NCBI GenBank assembly: GCA_031213475.1
Contig: JARUPZ010000027.1
Location: 3,046,069 to 3,110,068, forward strand
Length of the DNA: 64,000 nucleotides
Source of the DNA: Nereocystis luetkeana
Taxonomy: Eukaryota > Sar > Phaeophyceae > Laminariales > Laminariaceae
Direction: 5' to 3'
Part shown: positions 37,443-49,160 of the stretch, piece after piece
How positions within the stretch are numbered: the first letter of the stretch is position 1
Layout of the letters: each line of letters starts with the position of its first letter
Translations under genes and position numbers: made by a program
Notes under the pieces: model-generated
What the model saw: only the letters and a program-made list of their open reading frames with translations
The model's database searches: none
What the model was told of the DNA's origin: nothing

Positions 37443-40400
37443 TCACCCCCCTCCCTCCTCATCTTCCCCCTCCTCCTCGCTCTCCTCCTCGCTCTCATCC
37501 ATTTCATCTTGCCCCTCGCCACCATACTCTGCGGCCCTTCCTACATCTTCTACGCTTGGCTCTCCGCCGGTGCCTTCCGGTCCCTTCCGGATTTTGTCGT
37601 CCTCCTCATCGTCCCCGCTTTCGCTGCCGTCGCTTTCGCTGCCATCGCTCTCGTCGGCATCTCCTTCGGCCGCAGCTCGCTCCGCCCTTTCGCGCCGTCG
37701 AGAAGCCTTTTCTGCAGCTAGCTCTTCTGCTGCCTGCTTCTTGCGAGTAACGTTTTTGGCCTGTTCGTCGCGGCGCTTGCGCTTAAGGCTGTCTCGCAGC
37801 TCCACCTTTGCTCGCTGCTCCTTGATCTGTGGGCGGCAGAAGTAGTTTGAATATAATCAAGTATTTTCCACTTTGGTCAAACACAGGCACAGGGTGTCTA
37901 CCGGTACATATCGAACGCTGAATCGGCACTTGTCCGGTTGGCATCCGGGCTACGTATGTATTCCGGAAAAGGATCCTACAATGTCATAAGCGCCTTAACT
38001 ATTCGGATCGAAGGTAGCCTAAGAAAGAATCAGACGTGCCCATATATACATAGACGTGAAACCTATACACGCCACGCTGAACGGGGCAGCAACGGTAGGA
38101 AAAGGCCGGGGAAACCATAGCACCACCACCGTGACAATAGTGCGTCCAAGCTCACCTCGTCCTGAGTCTTGGTCAAATAGCTGTGGTAGAGAACCTCTCC
38201 CTCACACACTCCCCGCTCCACCTTCATCAGCTCAAGCGTAAGACGCGGCCCAAGCTCCTGCAAGCGAATCGAGCTGCACGGTGAGAAATACGGATGAAGC
38301 AAAAGGAAAGAAGAGGGTCAGGACCAAAGGGAATATTCACGCGGTGCAGTTGTTTCAGTTGTTCGTATGATGGTGGATGAAGATGCGCACAGTGCTGTTG
38401 ACCCCTTTGAGATTTCAACGGGAAAGAATGTCGAACCGAAGTGACGACTATTGCAGCATTCGTCTCACGAAGTAGCCCGGGCTACTGAGGTACAGTGTAC
38501 TAGGTATAGCAGATGCACCGGAGCTAGAATGCAAGCATCCCCCTAGAACTACGCCGCACGTTGCAGGTCGTGCTGATGCGCGCTCCCACTTGACGGTTAA
38601 TAATACTGACGTGACAGAACTGCCATAGTTTTGGTCTTTACACCTGGGTCTCAAAAATATGGTACCAGGCATGTATAGTATACACTACCAGGTAGTAGAC
38701 AAATGTCGCGGCATGAAAACAGGCAACTATGATTTGGCGAGACAATGCTCGAACTAAGAATAGGCACCGCGGGTGGGTCACCTCTTTTGCGACTTGACGT
38801 TGCCTCGACCGACGTAGTCATCCGGCAGCAAAATCTTGGATTCTTCGTCCTCAAGCTCGCTATCTGATGCACCTCCCCCCATACCTCCGGCGACATACTC
38901 GCTGATGTCATCCAGAGCGTGCAAGTCTGGCACCTTCGCCTGCACCACCTGAGGAAGGAAGTCAATGCTGGCGTCTTAAATATTCGTGGCTATCCGCTTT
39001 CGGCAACGTGTATAACACATGTTCGAAAAACGAACAAGGTACAACACGCCGGCGAATACGAATTCACCACTAAACCACGCCTGCTCAAGCATGCACGGCT
39101 CAGCAAAAGATTATGTGCACGCCAACAAGTGGAAGCTTCGAGTCTGGGTAGCATCTGTAGAATACATATCAGCATGCCCTATACCCTGACGGCAAAACAA
39201 AGGGCCAAAGCAAATATTAATACCTGGTACTGCTTGAGATGCCGGATGCGGCTTCGAATTTACGAGTAGACTGCGTGGCGCGATACATGTCATATGCAGT
39301 ACTACTGTGAGTAAAAATATCAATATTCGTAGTCGTTCGTACGCATCCGTACCCTGTCTGTGTGTACCTTTTTGATAGCCTTGGCAATGCCTGTTGGGGT
39401 GGCGCGAACAGCGAAATGTCTCATCTCGACAGTTCCCTTGATCTTGTCCAGGTTGAACATGACCACCCTCCGGCAGTCCTGCAGCTTGACGGTTGCCACG
39501 TTGATAGAAGGAAACATGTTCTGGAGGGTGACCTTCATCAGTCTCACTTGGGACGGGGCGTCCTTGTCGCCGAAGTTGTTGAGAACAACCTGTCGGTTGT
39601 CCGAAGACCAAAACGAGCGCGGCACCGTGGTGTAGGGTGTACGATAACTAACCGTACTATTAATATCAGGTATATGCATTTTTTTATTTATTTTTTTGCT
39701 CATCCTATTTATTATCTTCGCACATCGTCGTCTCTCTCTCCTTCCAACTCGTAACTCAGATCCGGGGTCACATAGCAGGCTCTTCTACCCCCTTCCCGCT
39801 ACGGTACGTGCCTTCATTTTTATCGCGAGAAGATTTCAGCCTTTTCTTCCCTCGTCGACTCGCATCGAATTGTGCCTACCCACGCTGCAAGGCGCTCTCA
39901 ACAATTGGATCCTTTCGATCATATGGCGTGGGTCAGTTGATGAGAGGCAGACTACTTCGAGTGCTCGACTCCAGGGTAGGGAAACCAAAGCGACGAGGCA
40001 ACGTGTCCCGATAACAGCAGTCTGGTGGTGACCAAGTTAAGTCCGCCCGATGAGGAATCGTCCGAATAGACATCAACAGCACTCTGCAGAAGTGGGTGGA
40101 ATTAACTGTGTCCTCAACAATTGACGTAAAGCAAGGCACGAGGTACCTCGAATATACTCCCACGAACTTATCAAGACTCACCAAAGGAGACGTCTTGTAC
40201 GCCTGGTTGACTTCCATCGGCCGCTTCTGCAGTGCCCTCACGTGCCTCATAAGCGAGAACTGCTGCACCTTGAACGTCAAAGTTGGCCCGGTGGGCGTTC
40301 GACACACGCGCAAACTTAAGCTCTTGTCCGTCTGCGTGAAGACAAGGAGGTGCGTTACGCCGAGTACCCCAGAGACTGAGACGTAATCTTTAACGGTGTT

Positions 40401-40768
40401 CTTCGAGCGCTCTCGTAGCTTGCGGGCTGTGTGCGGCTCCATGACCCTCCGCATCTCCTCGGCAAGGTCCGAGACGTTGGCGTGCACCTTCCCCTTCTTC
40501 AGCACGAAGCTCTTCGGAACCTTCTCCGTTAACTCGTTTTCAGGTGCTCCGACCGCCCCCGCTGGCGGCGCAATGGCATGGGTTCGTGTCTTTTTCTGCG
40601 GGATGCCAGACGTGGGTGGGTGAGGCGGAAGGGGGAAGTTGAGTATCCTCAGCCACAGCATGAATCCGTAACGACGTTGCCCTGCAAAATATACTGGTAT
40701 TCACAACGCCTGTATACCAACGATATAGTCCGCAACGCACTTACTCGTCGGCCTCCTTTTGACGGCAT
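37443..40768 (-). CDS. PPAN: Ribosome biogenesis protein SSF1/Peter Pan (Brix domain)
   Basis: Exons: 40768-40745, 40595-40182, 39589-39368, 38948-38782, 38273-38156, 37826-37443. They total 1329 nt, 442 residues, about the usual size for yeast SSF1 and animal PPAN. SSF1/PPAN acts in the nucleolus in maturing 27S pre-rRNA into the 60S subunit. The basic start (MPSKGGRR joined to KKTRTH) matches the family. The Brix domain runs from about 37 to 310: PKSFVLKKGKV, YVSVSGVLGVTHLLVF, the sigma70-like RTPTGPTLTF at 107-116, MFPSINVATVKL, MRHFAVRATPTGI, and ELGPRLTLELMKVERGVCEG. The C-terminus is a Lys/Arg coiled stretch ending in a long Asp/Glu/Ser tail, as in many nucleolar proteins. The 8-codon first exon is supported by the GTAAGT donor and the phase-0 join. 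Confidence 0.92.
39690..39930 (-). mobile_element. SINE body in SSF1 intron 2
   Basis: It is nearly the exact reverse complement of 54045-54260: GAGAGCGCCTTGCAGCGTGG through GAGTTACGAGTTGGAAGGAG, ending in an A-rich tail. Close identity suggests recent movement. The tRNA-like head seen in the 53.9-kb copy is absent or too diverged here. Confidence 0.75.
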
Positions 40769-41023
40769 CCCCAGGCAGGGCGATGGGTAGCTGCACGGAG
40801 TCAGAAAACCCTTGCACAGACACAGCAGTGGCTGCACTGTTGCCGGCTCGAGAGGAGGGGCGCTTGTGCTGGCCCCGACTATATACCGCCCTCCATAACA
40901 TACGAAACCCATGAAACCGATAATATCTCCGGCAAAAATCCGTAACAAGACCGTGAGAAGCAACCCGAGGAGGAAGGAGGTCTCGAGGAGGAAGGAGGGG
41001 GGTGCCGAAGAGGAAGTAGGAAG
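40769..41023. promoter_or_regulatory. Shared 255-bp interval between divergent SSF1 and PG-rich repeat gene
   Basis: The start codons of SSF1 (minus, 40768) and the sperm-tail protein gene (plus, 41024) lie 255 bp apart and point away from each other. The interval has no TATA box I can recognise. A GAGGAAGGAGG repeat sits at 40965-41000, just before the plus-strand ATG. Confidence 0.55.
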
Positions 41024-44000
41024 ATGGCGATGCCAACAAGGTCCGCCCGGACCACGGAGTTTGGCGAAAAGGCTCCTACACCTGCAACGATTGGTCCTGG
41101 CACGTACTTGGGACCAACTGAGCCGACCAAAGCTCGACCTTCCCTCGCGGCGTTCGCGTCGTCGCAGCACCGTAGTTGGCAGGAGAGCCCATCCGCGCCC
41201 GCAGGGCCGGGTCCTGGATCCTACGGCGGCTCCATTTTGATGGCTACGTCTGAGAACGATATCCTCCCGAGTTACTGCTTTGAGTCAAAGGCGCCTCGGC
41301 TGGCACCGCAATACACGGGTTCGACGGCGTTCGGTAGTTCTACGATGGTTCAAGTGCCTGGTCCGGGAGCGTACGAGACGTCTACGAGTACGGCGCCGGG
41401 GCAGCACGCACTCAGAGAGTTGAAACGAAATGCACCTAGGTCAAAGAATGTGCCCGGAGTTTCAAATCGATACAATCCACCTTCGGTTCCTAGGTGAGTC
41501 TTGTGCTGCGGCGATACTTGTCGAGGAAACGCTCGAGGGGGGCGTGTTCGAGTGTTGCGAGTGAAGTCGTTGGCGTCGAAACTGCATCGTAAATGTCACA
41601 TGCGGCTCGTAGGTATTGCTGTTCATTCAGTGCAAGCGGCAGCATACGATACGTACTCGTAGCCAGATCTCTGTGCTGGCTAGACTGCCTATACTGGCTA
41701 TACTGGCTTCTGATACGAACTTGATATCATATGCACGGCGACACATTCGTACATCTGTTTTGACTATTCATATTAATAGAAGCAAACAGCAACCGTCGGC
41801 ATGAAGTCATTCCTTCTACGTCACGAACACACTGAAGATTTTTCAACGACTCGGGTGTGTGAACGTGCGAACTTCAGTGTACCAGGTACCAGGCATGCAA
41901 CAACGTGGTTGAGCTGGGTCTGGCCGTACCAACTCTGCGTCGTACCAGGAACAACGTATACCGAGGTTATACCAGTACCGACCAGGTACTTCTGTATCAA
42001 TATCGACGCTGTCGTATCGCGTACTGCTGTACGTGCCTATAACTAATACGCGCCTGGTACCCGACTCGATCTGCAGGAAGGAACAGAGTTTTGGATACGA
42101 TGTCGATCCCGCGGGCAATCTCTTGGCGTTACCGTCGCCATGCGTTATGCGCACGGGAACTCGTCAGGATTGTGCCGGACCTTGTGACTACACCACGTAT
42201 GACAAAAATTGGTGGGCGGGAGTTGGCGCGGCGAAGTTCTCGAAAGGGTTAAGGAAAACAATGTTTGACAGCGACTGGGCGACCAAGGACAACCGGCCGG
42301 TACGGAAAACATCGATCTGCACTCTGCAGAGAAGAAGCGGTAGATGGTGCCCGTGTACACGCACGTAGGCGGTGGATGTTGCTGACCATCCTGATTGTAT
42401 GTGATACCTGGTACCTGACACCTGGTACTGGGTCGTATACCATACCAGTACGAACGTTTGGTAGACTCGAGAACTATTAAATTAATATTATAAAGTATTG
42501 ACAGCATGTGTTTCTACCGTAAATCACACCACGTACCACGCAGATACGTCGACGCTGCGACATTGCCCATAAAAGTTAATAGAGATATGATACATTAACT
42601 ATACATCGGGCTTGTACAGCTGTGTTAGGTATAAAAACACTTGTGTGTGTTCTTCACATTGAACCGCTCTTTCTACCGGTCGACATCCAGCACAACCAGT
42701 GTCCGTGCCGATTCTTCAATCCTAGAGAGATACTGTACAAGTCCTGTGGTCACAAAACTACGCCACGGAGATACTGCATTGTTATGCAGTAAACAGAGTA
42801 GGCAATGCAATGCCATACCATCATACTGGATACGACAGGCACATGAACATTCTATGCAAGAGAGAAAACAAAAGAAACGAAAAACAAGAAAAACGAATCG
42901 AAAGAGAAAAAGAAGAGAAAAGAAAAAGCTGCCGTTGGCCGACATTGCGTCATCGTCCATAACGCTACGCGTTCTGTTGTAGGATGTCGTGTTTTCCAGG
43001 GAATCGTTATGGCCCTTGCTCCTGCTCAAAGGTGCGGGAATGGGTTTGAGGAGCCGCATCTTCGACTCATGTTCTTGCCCGTGGAATCGGGGTTTCCATG
43101 AATTTCCCATCATTCTGCATATACGGCTCATCAGAGTGGGCTAGTGTTGCTTTGAATGTGGCCGAAAGGCCGGTAATTACCTGGGTTTAGGTATTTGGAT
43201 CTTATTTTTAGTACTTGGGAGGCGTATCTTAGATGGAAAACTAGGGGTTATTCCAGCAAAGCACAAGCCATGCTCTCAGTCTCTCATCGTGCTCGAAAGG
43301 AATACAGCTGCTCTTCTTCTACCTCTAAGCAAACAACACACGTAAGTCCCAACGAGTACCTGCCCAAAAGGCAAACCTAAGACGGGACCCCGACCTCGAA
43401 CTTAACAGCATTCATCGGGACGCCTTTTCGACTCTGGGACAACATCCCGCGGGAATCAGTTACCCCGGGACTTAACGGTACTATTTGTATGGGATGTGGC
43501 CACTGCGGGATGTGTTTGAGCGGGAACGGGATTTATATTTTTCCGTGGCGTGGGAGCGGGATATTAGAATTTGTGCGGGACGCGTTTGTGCGTGCACGGG
43601 ATTTAACACATCTCACGCGACCGCGGGATTTTTTGGCTGGCTTCGACTGCTGCGTGGTGAATCCGACGCGTTCTCACACATCTCATGAGAAACGTGACCC
43701 AATTTCGTTCGTTGTGGGTATTTGTGGGAAGCTGTAGCTGTCCGCAAGACTTAGTGAAGGCCAAACGTTCGGTTGAGGGTTGTTTTTTGTCTCGGTTTAT
43801 GCGGGACGTGTTTGTACGAGAATGGGATATGATCATTTGTGCGGGGCGCGTTGGTACGGGAACGGGATTTATAGTTTTCCGTGGCACAGGAGCGGGCTAC
43901 CAGAATGTGTGCGGGATTCGTTTGTGTGGGCACGGGATTTCACATTCATCAGGGGACCACGGGATGATCCCGAATCCTGCACGAAACCGCGGGATAAATC

Positions 44001-47000
44001 CCGAGGAATGCCCTGGAACTTTCAGCTGATGGCTCAACGAATTAACTAGTATGTACTGCTGTGTACTTCTGCGTACTGATGCAGGGGCCAGGCGATTACA
44101 ACCCGAAGATGAAACCAAGGTATCACGTGGAAATGCCGGGCTCGTCTCCATTTATGTCGGGCGTGCCGAAGTGTGACCACCGCGAACAAGCCGGTCCTGG
44201 CCCGGGGCAGTACGCACATTACAGCCCTTTGGGCGTAAACACCTCGGCGAGCAACGTGCCGTGCTTGAGTAGCTCCTTACAACGCGGCGCATGGCTCCGT
44301 AGTGATGAGGTGAGACTCCCATTGATATGTTACACCCAGCGGGTACCTAGTGATAAATAGACGGCACAGCTGTGAACACGTCCGCTTTACTTGCATTGGT
44401 TCAATTCATGGCAGACCACTACAGTCACTGCTCGTGATAATATGTTCATACTGGTATACACTGGTATACAGTATGCCCCCCCTAGAAGAAACAGGCTAAA
44501 AAGAAACTGAGGCTCACTTTATGGGGGACGATATCCCTTTTAGAAATGCAGTACCGTTTTGGGGACAAAACATTCAATTTCCAAGTAGTTTGTCCCCAAA
44601 ACGGGACCGCAGCACTACCAGGGTTAAGAAACTTTGACTAATACCAAATCTTGATCAGCGGCGGCCGCCACACTAAATGGTACCAGGTCAGGTCTCAGTT
44701 ATAAGATAGCCTATGGTCGGTGTTGGTGTCACAAGAAGATTTATTTCAGTCTTGCTCAGAGTACGTACGTAGGTGGTCCTTGTTGGCGGGCCCATACGGT
44801 TAGCCTTGCCAACAACACTCGCCGTACGATAATGGAGACCCATTCAGCCCTGTCCAACATAGATGCCAGGAGACAGCCCTTTCACCCCTTGACAAACAGC
44901 AACTTTGGTTTGACATGCCTTGACCGAAACCAAACTACCCGTACTAGGTTCCAGTGTGGATTTACATTTTACGCGGCTTGACATGTCTTCTGACATATTT
45001 GCTGCCGATACTGCCTCGTACGCCAGACGATTGTACATTCTGCAACACCCAGCCGGAGTGTTCGCTACCGAAGCTTCGGGCAACTCAAGCGCAGGATTAC
45101 ACCCGACACTCCTGTTTTATGATTTTCGTCGTTGACTTTCAGTGTCCTTACAACGAGCCCGAGGCTGGGAATGTTCCAGGCCCCGGTGCTTACGGTAGAT
45201 TGCAGGACAATTCAAGCTTCAGCACATCAATCCGGAAAACTTTGACGGATGAGAAGATAGGGTTCAGCTCAACAGGAAGGCGGGCAAGCCCAGGACCCAC
45301 CTATCACACGGCAGGGATGCCCGGGCCCGGCCAATACGATCTTGACCAGCAGTCAATCGCGGGGGGGCTGAAACAAAAAAGCCGAATAGGGTGCAAGGGC
45401 GTATTTGGGTGAGTCCACTATGTTGGAGACCTCCATGCATAGGGGTCTGTCACAAAGTCGAGATTTGTTGCAAAAGTTGAGTTTAGACAATTGTTTCGAT
45501 ACTACAGTTGAGGCATTTTTTTCAGAGGTATTCACGGGCCGGATCAAACCTCGCGGGTCACGTCAGGCCTGGTCGGGTAAGGGTGACCCGACCCGATCCG
45601 TGAGAGTTTGAAAACGTCTTTGTCCGAACCGAACCGAACCAAACCGAACCGAACCGAACCGAACCAAACCGAACCGAACCGAACCGAACCGAACCGAACC
45701 GAACCGATCCGACCTGTGTGATTTCGACAACTTTCTGACCCGAGCCGCGGGTTGGGGTCGTAATCCGTGAACAGCCCTGTTTTTTTTTGCAAGCCAATAA
45801 ATACCCGAACGAGTAAAATTGTACTATGCTGACAATGCAACTGTTACATACCTCCGTCATATCATCGATTCCCTCTTGATCATGTAGATATCTCAGGGCA
45901 GGTATAGCTCTGATTTGTACGATCTAGCGCAGGTTGCCGGGTGGGAGCCATATTTTCTGCATGTTCTAGCACATGTTTCCTGGATTGGATCCGCACTGTA
46001 CAGATAGATGGATCCAGCACAACTGCAGGTGAGGAACTAGATCATCTAGAGCATGATCTGTGCAAAGTATGAAATGTTCTGAGGTTGCTCAAATAAAGAT
46101 GTTGGAAATTCTCGAAGACTGATTTTTTGGGATGTTGCTCGCAGTTTCCAACGCCAACATTTAACCCCGTCCCCCCTGCGCGTGCTACGCTGCGCCACGC
46201 GCGTTTTCATGGCATTGTTGTTCATCCGCGCCCACAAACAGGAGTAGCGGTGACCGATTTCGAGTTCGTAAGCGGGTCGATGCAAACGCGAACAAAACGC
46301 CAATGCAGCTGTGGGACCAAGGAAAAATCCTGAAGAGGGTGGTTGTTCTGCGCCAGACGCCAAAGTCCAGTAGCAGCTTCAAGTCGGAGACGAATCGCTT
46401 TAGATCACGCTCGGCTTCAGGTGCAAGGAAGAGTGCTGCTTTTTTTGTTTGCGCTGTTGCCCAAAGTTCCAACAAAAATAGTTTGAACGAGGTTACAAGC
46501 AGTGCCTGCGTTTGCTTGTGCTCTTGCCCAAAGGTTCAAGGAGGATGCTTTCACGTATTTTGGGCTGGTGGGCAGATTGTTGATGTTGCAAACCAGTTGA
46601 TAGCCAAATGAATGTCAGTGGTTTCACGCCTCCATTCGACATACTGAAGTATCTCAGTAACCCGTTGCGCGTGCTGCTGACATCTTTGAACGAGCAGGTC
46701 CATTGGTGATCCCGCCGGCAAGCCAGTACCTTCGAAAGGATTCGTTTGACGATATTGTGGAAAAGGGGTCGAAATCAAAGTCGAAGCCCTTCTTGTCCAC
46801 TTCCGATAAGCGAGAGGGTGGGGCTTTCCAACTCAAGGAGACCGAGGACATCCCAGGGCCTGGTGCATACAACGTCACTGTACCAAAGGCAGTCCCCCCG
46901 CCTCGAAGTAGAGCTCAAACAAGCTCCAAGCTTCCACGGGGGGGAAGGTTTAGCACGGCAGGTTCGCAGAGTGCGGTCGGGCCAGGGTCTCATGATATCG

Positions 47001-47221
47001 CGGGTAGCCTCATCAAGAGGACATTCAACGTAACGTTCAATGGGGCTTACATGCCGGCGGGAGCGGGCCGTGTGGTACATAGCGTCTTCCAGTCTAAAAA
47101 TCCTGGGGAATTGCGAAAAAGCTTTGGCGGTGCGGCATCCTACGTCTCGCCAAGAGATGCGGAAGTTGAACCGTTCACCTCCCCAACTACTTCCCATGAA
47201 CCGGCGACCGCCGAGTTTTAA
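41024..47221 (+). CDS. Sperm-tail PG-rich repeat (STPGR/SHIPPO) flagellar protein
   Basis: Exons: 41024-41493, 42077-42299, 44085-44309, 45143-45408, 46357-46420, 46698-47221. A 31-nt linking exon is needed between exons 4 and 5; 45526-45556 fits the phase but has a weak donor. With it the protein would be 600 residues. At least seven PGPG(A/Q/S/D)Y repeats occur: GPGTY, PGPGSY, PGPGAY, RPGPGDY, GPGPGQY, PGPGAYG, PGPGQYD and PGPGAYN. Between them are FGS/RF-type segments. STPGR proteins are linked to axonemal microtubules, and some are microtubule inner proteins. Here that suggests a gene for a flagellate stage. I cannot assign it to one numbered STPG member. The TAA at 47219-47221 is followed by apparent 3' UTR. 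Confidence 0.85.
42645..42835 (+). repeat. Dispersed repeat pair, copy A (intron 2 of PG-rich repeat gene)
   Basis: The block contains CTTTCTACCGGTCGACATCC, GATTCTTCAATCCTAG, GTCACAAAACTACGCCACGG and GGCAATGCAATGCCAT. It recurs inverted and about 85% similar by eye at 61590-61785. No coding frame is conserved between the two. Confidence 0.65.
43390..44010 (+). repeat. Degenerate CGGGA-motif array in intron 2 of the PG-rich repeat gene
   Basis: About 620 bp in which CGGGAC, CGGGAT or GCGGGA recurs every 15-40 bases. Longer units (TTTGTGCGGGACGCGTTTGTG, then CACGGGATTT) repeat at about 43570, 43830 and 43905. It looks like an expanded and decayed minisatellite. Confidence 0.6.
44532..44627. 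repeat. Hairpin MITE, second copy (intron 3 of PG-rich repeat gene)
   Basis: CCCTTTTAGAAATGCAG to CTACCAGGGTTAA, with inner arms TTTTGGGGACAAA and TTTGTCCCCAAAA. It belongs to the same family as 4690-4786. Confidence 0.75.
45626..45706 (+). repeat. (GAACC)n pentanucleotide tract
   Basis: About 16 units of GAACC with a few AAACC variants. It lies within a longer CCGAACC-rich segment (45540-45780) in intron 4 of the PG-rich repeat gene. A related GGTTC tract in the opposite orientation occurs at 62080-62115. Confidence 0.9.
45920..46070 (+). repeat. Dispersed GATC-rich repeat, copy 2
   Basis: Shares TCTAGCACATGTTTCCTGGA, TGTACAGATAGATGGATCC and AGGAACTAGATCATCTAG with the family at 29370 and 56760. 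Confidence 0.55.
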
Positions 47222-47860
47222 GGTATACCAGATAGGCGGTATTTTGAGTACCTTTTTTTTGTGGCTATCCTCCGGTGGACGGGCCGGAATAATTTTTAAG
47301 GCCACCAAACTATAAGAGCTCCACGTTTGTTTCGTGTGTCGAGTTTTCTCGGTTGTAGTAGTTACAGCGTTGCTGCCGTGGGCAGCAGCAGTGCGACCTT
47401 CCTCTACAGAGTGTGGCGTCTTCGCACGGAACGATTGTTTTGCAGCATGCCAGCAGCTGACAGGTGTGCGGTATAGTAAGCACAACAATTTGTCTTGCGC
47501 GGCGAGGTTGTGATTTGGTGCGAGACAGCCTTCATCTAGGCCAAGTTTCTCTGTAGCTGTCGGGTGACTCCCACAATGCGGCGATCGTGAAACAGTCATA
47601 CAGCCATGCATCCTTTCCGCCAAGCAATCGTCGGAAGTTGCTAGCTCAGCTTTGCCACAGCCATCTACGTAGGCCGGGGACTTTCAAGCCGCTGATTGCC
47701 TGCTACTCAGGGCGGCACCAAGGGATTATTAGCTAACGAAAGCAATGGACGCTATTAAAAGCTTACGAAATACAATGGGCGTTCCACGCCTTTCGAGAAA
47801 ATAACGCATCACTGTCTGTCGTTAGTATTTCTGACTGTACATGTATTACTATTACTATTA
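47222..47860. other. Downstream flank of the PG-rich repeat gene
   Basis: About 640 bp after the stop codon. The first part is presumably 3' UTR. I see no exon or repeat family apart from a short (ATT)n tract just before the MITE. Confidence 0.4.
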
Positions 47861-47971
47861 CTATTACGGGGGACCATAGTTAATAGGACCAAATATTGTT
47901 AGCAAAAATAGCGAAATATATAGGGTTTTGTGTGTACCGTAGGTCCTATTAACTATGGTCCCCCGTAATAG
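47861..47971. mobile_element. MITE with perfect 30-bp terminal inverted repeats
   Basis: Left end 47861-47890 (CTATTACGGGGGACCATAGT...) and right end 47942-47971 are perfect reverse complements over 30 bp. They flank a 51-bp AT-rich interior. A second copy is at 53831-54303, interrupted by a SINE. Confidence 0.92.
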
Positions 47972-47988
47972 TAGGTTTCAGCACGACT

Positions 47989-48060
47989 CGCTGGTGATCC
48001 CAATCGGCACCTTCATCAGTCTCACCCGCTGGTGAACCCAATCGGCACCTTCATCAGTCT
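47989..48060 (+). repeat. Two-copy 37-bp tandem repeat
   Basis: CGCTGGTGATCCCAATCGGC and the following CACCTTCATCAGTCT are repeated once with a single A/T change. Confidence 0.85.
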
Positions 48061-48682
48061 GTTCGTGCCCAATCTTGTACGGGGAAAAGAGAAAGCCCTT
48101 GGTTCGCGCACACCGTGGCTGGGTGTGGACGTACATAGCAGTTAGCAGGTGGCCAAATGCCGCACAAGTGGCATCTGGTCACTTTCTTGAGCATCAGGAA
48201 TCCCCTAAAAAGGAGATCGGGGTTCGCCCACAGCACGACGAACTCCATCAAGACCCAAGCCGAGTGCCGACGCTGAAGCATTAAATGTTACATTTACTAG
48301 TTACCTTTGAAGAAGACAACTACTAGGTATTGTATGCGTGCCATCATACCCACTGCACTATCATAGCACCTGCTTGATACTGCACCTCTGGCCTCGCAAC
48401 AACCATGATCGTCGATCGAGAGAGCGCAAATCGCCGAAAACCTCCAAAATACTGACCACGTTTGCTTTGGGCATATAACACGTGGGGGGAGCGCTGCGTT
48501 GGCACCATACACGCGCCCTATGTATTACAACATGTACGAACACAAAATGTGCCTCGTCCAAATCCTTGGAATATCGCTGCAAAACGCACAGCACGCAAAC
48601 TCCAGCAACATGTTATGATATGATATAGAGTTATGAGCGAAAAAGCGGAAGGACGGCGGACTCGCCGAACGAAACGAAAATG

Positions 48683-49144
48683 TCATCTCGCCCCGCCTCC
48701 CCTCGACCTCCCCCTCCCGCGCCCCTTGAAGCCCAACATCTTGGCCAGCTTCTTCTCTTGGTCTCGTTTCACACGCTCCTTCGCCAACCTCTTCTGCGCC
48801 GCCTGGTCAATCATCATCATGGACATTTCCGCCACGTGCAAAAGCATCGGGTATGTCATAATGGTATAAGTGTACGATACTAACAGAAAAAGAGCGCCGG
48901 TGTGTGAGACGCTCACACGAACAGGAACTTATCTGCAGGGTCGGCGCTGAGTATGTCGTCATAGATACCGCTACCTACCACCGCTTATTGGCGTGGGGCC
49001 ACTTCTTCTCCGTACGAGTACCTCTTGCGATCCCCTTTAGACCCCCTGAACAATAGCTCCACCACCCGATCAGCGGGCATGTAAGCGAGGCGAGTGGACC
49101 CTCTCTCACTCCAATCAGGCCATGTGCGTTCGCGATTCCCGGTA
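48683..49144 (-). pseudogene. Probable gene of unknown function, possibly broken (in-frame stop)
   Basis: A minus-strand frame opens at a TATAG acceptor (49144). It reads RTWPDWSERGSTRLAYMPAD, then VVELLFRGSKGDRKR, reaches TAA at 48985-48987 and continues in the same frame (GIYDDILSADPADKFLFV) to TGA at 48913. Downstream, after a possible CCAG acceptor at 48802, is AAQKRLAKERVKRDQEKKLA plus a GRGRGR tail ending at 48683. Composition is protein-like throughout. The TAA would vanish if a 51-nt GTACTC...GTAG segment were an intron, but that is far shorter than any other intron here. No family recognised. It may be the 3' half of a gene truncated by the transposable element ending at 49161, or a living gene with a tiny intron. 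Confidence 0.4.
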
Positions 49145-49160
49145 CTATACATACACTAAT

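Noticed and set aside
48054..48281. 75-residue minus-strand ORF with a CHLCG motif
   Set aside because: It overlaps the 37-bp tandem repeat, lacks a recognisable partner motif and has no splice context.
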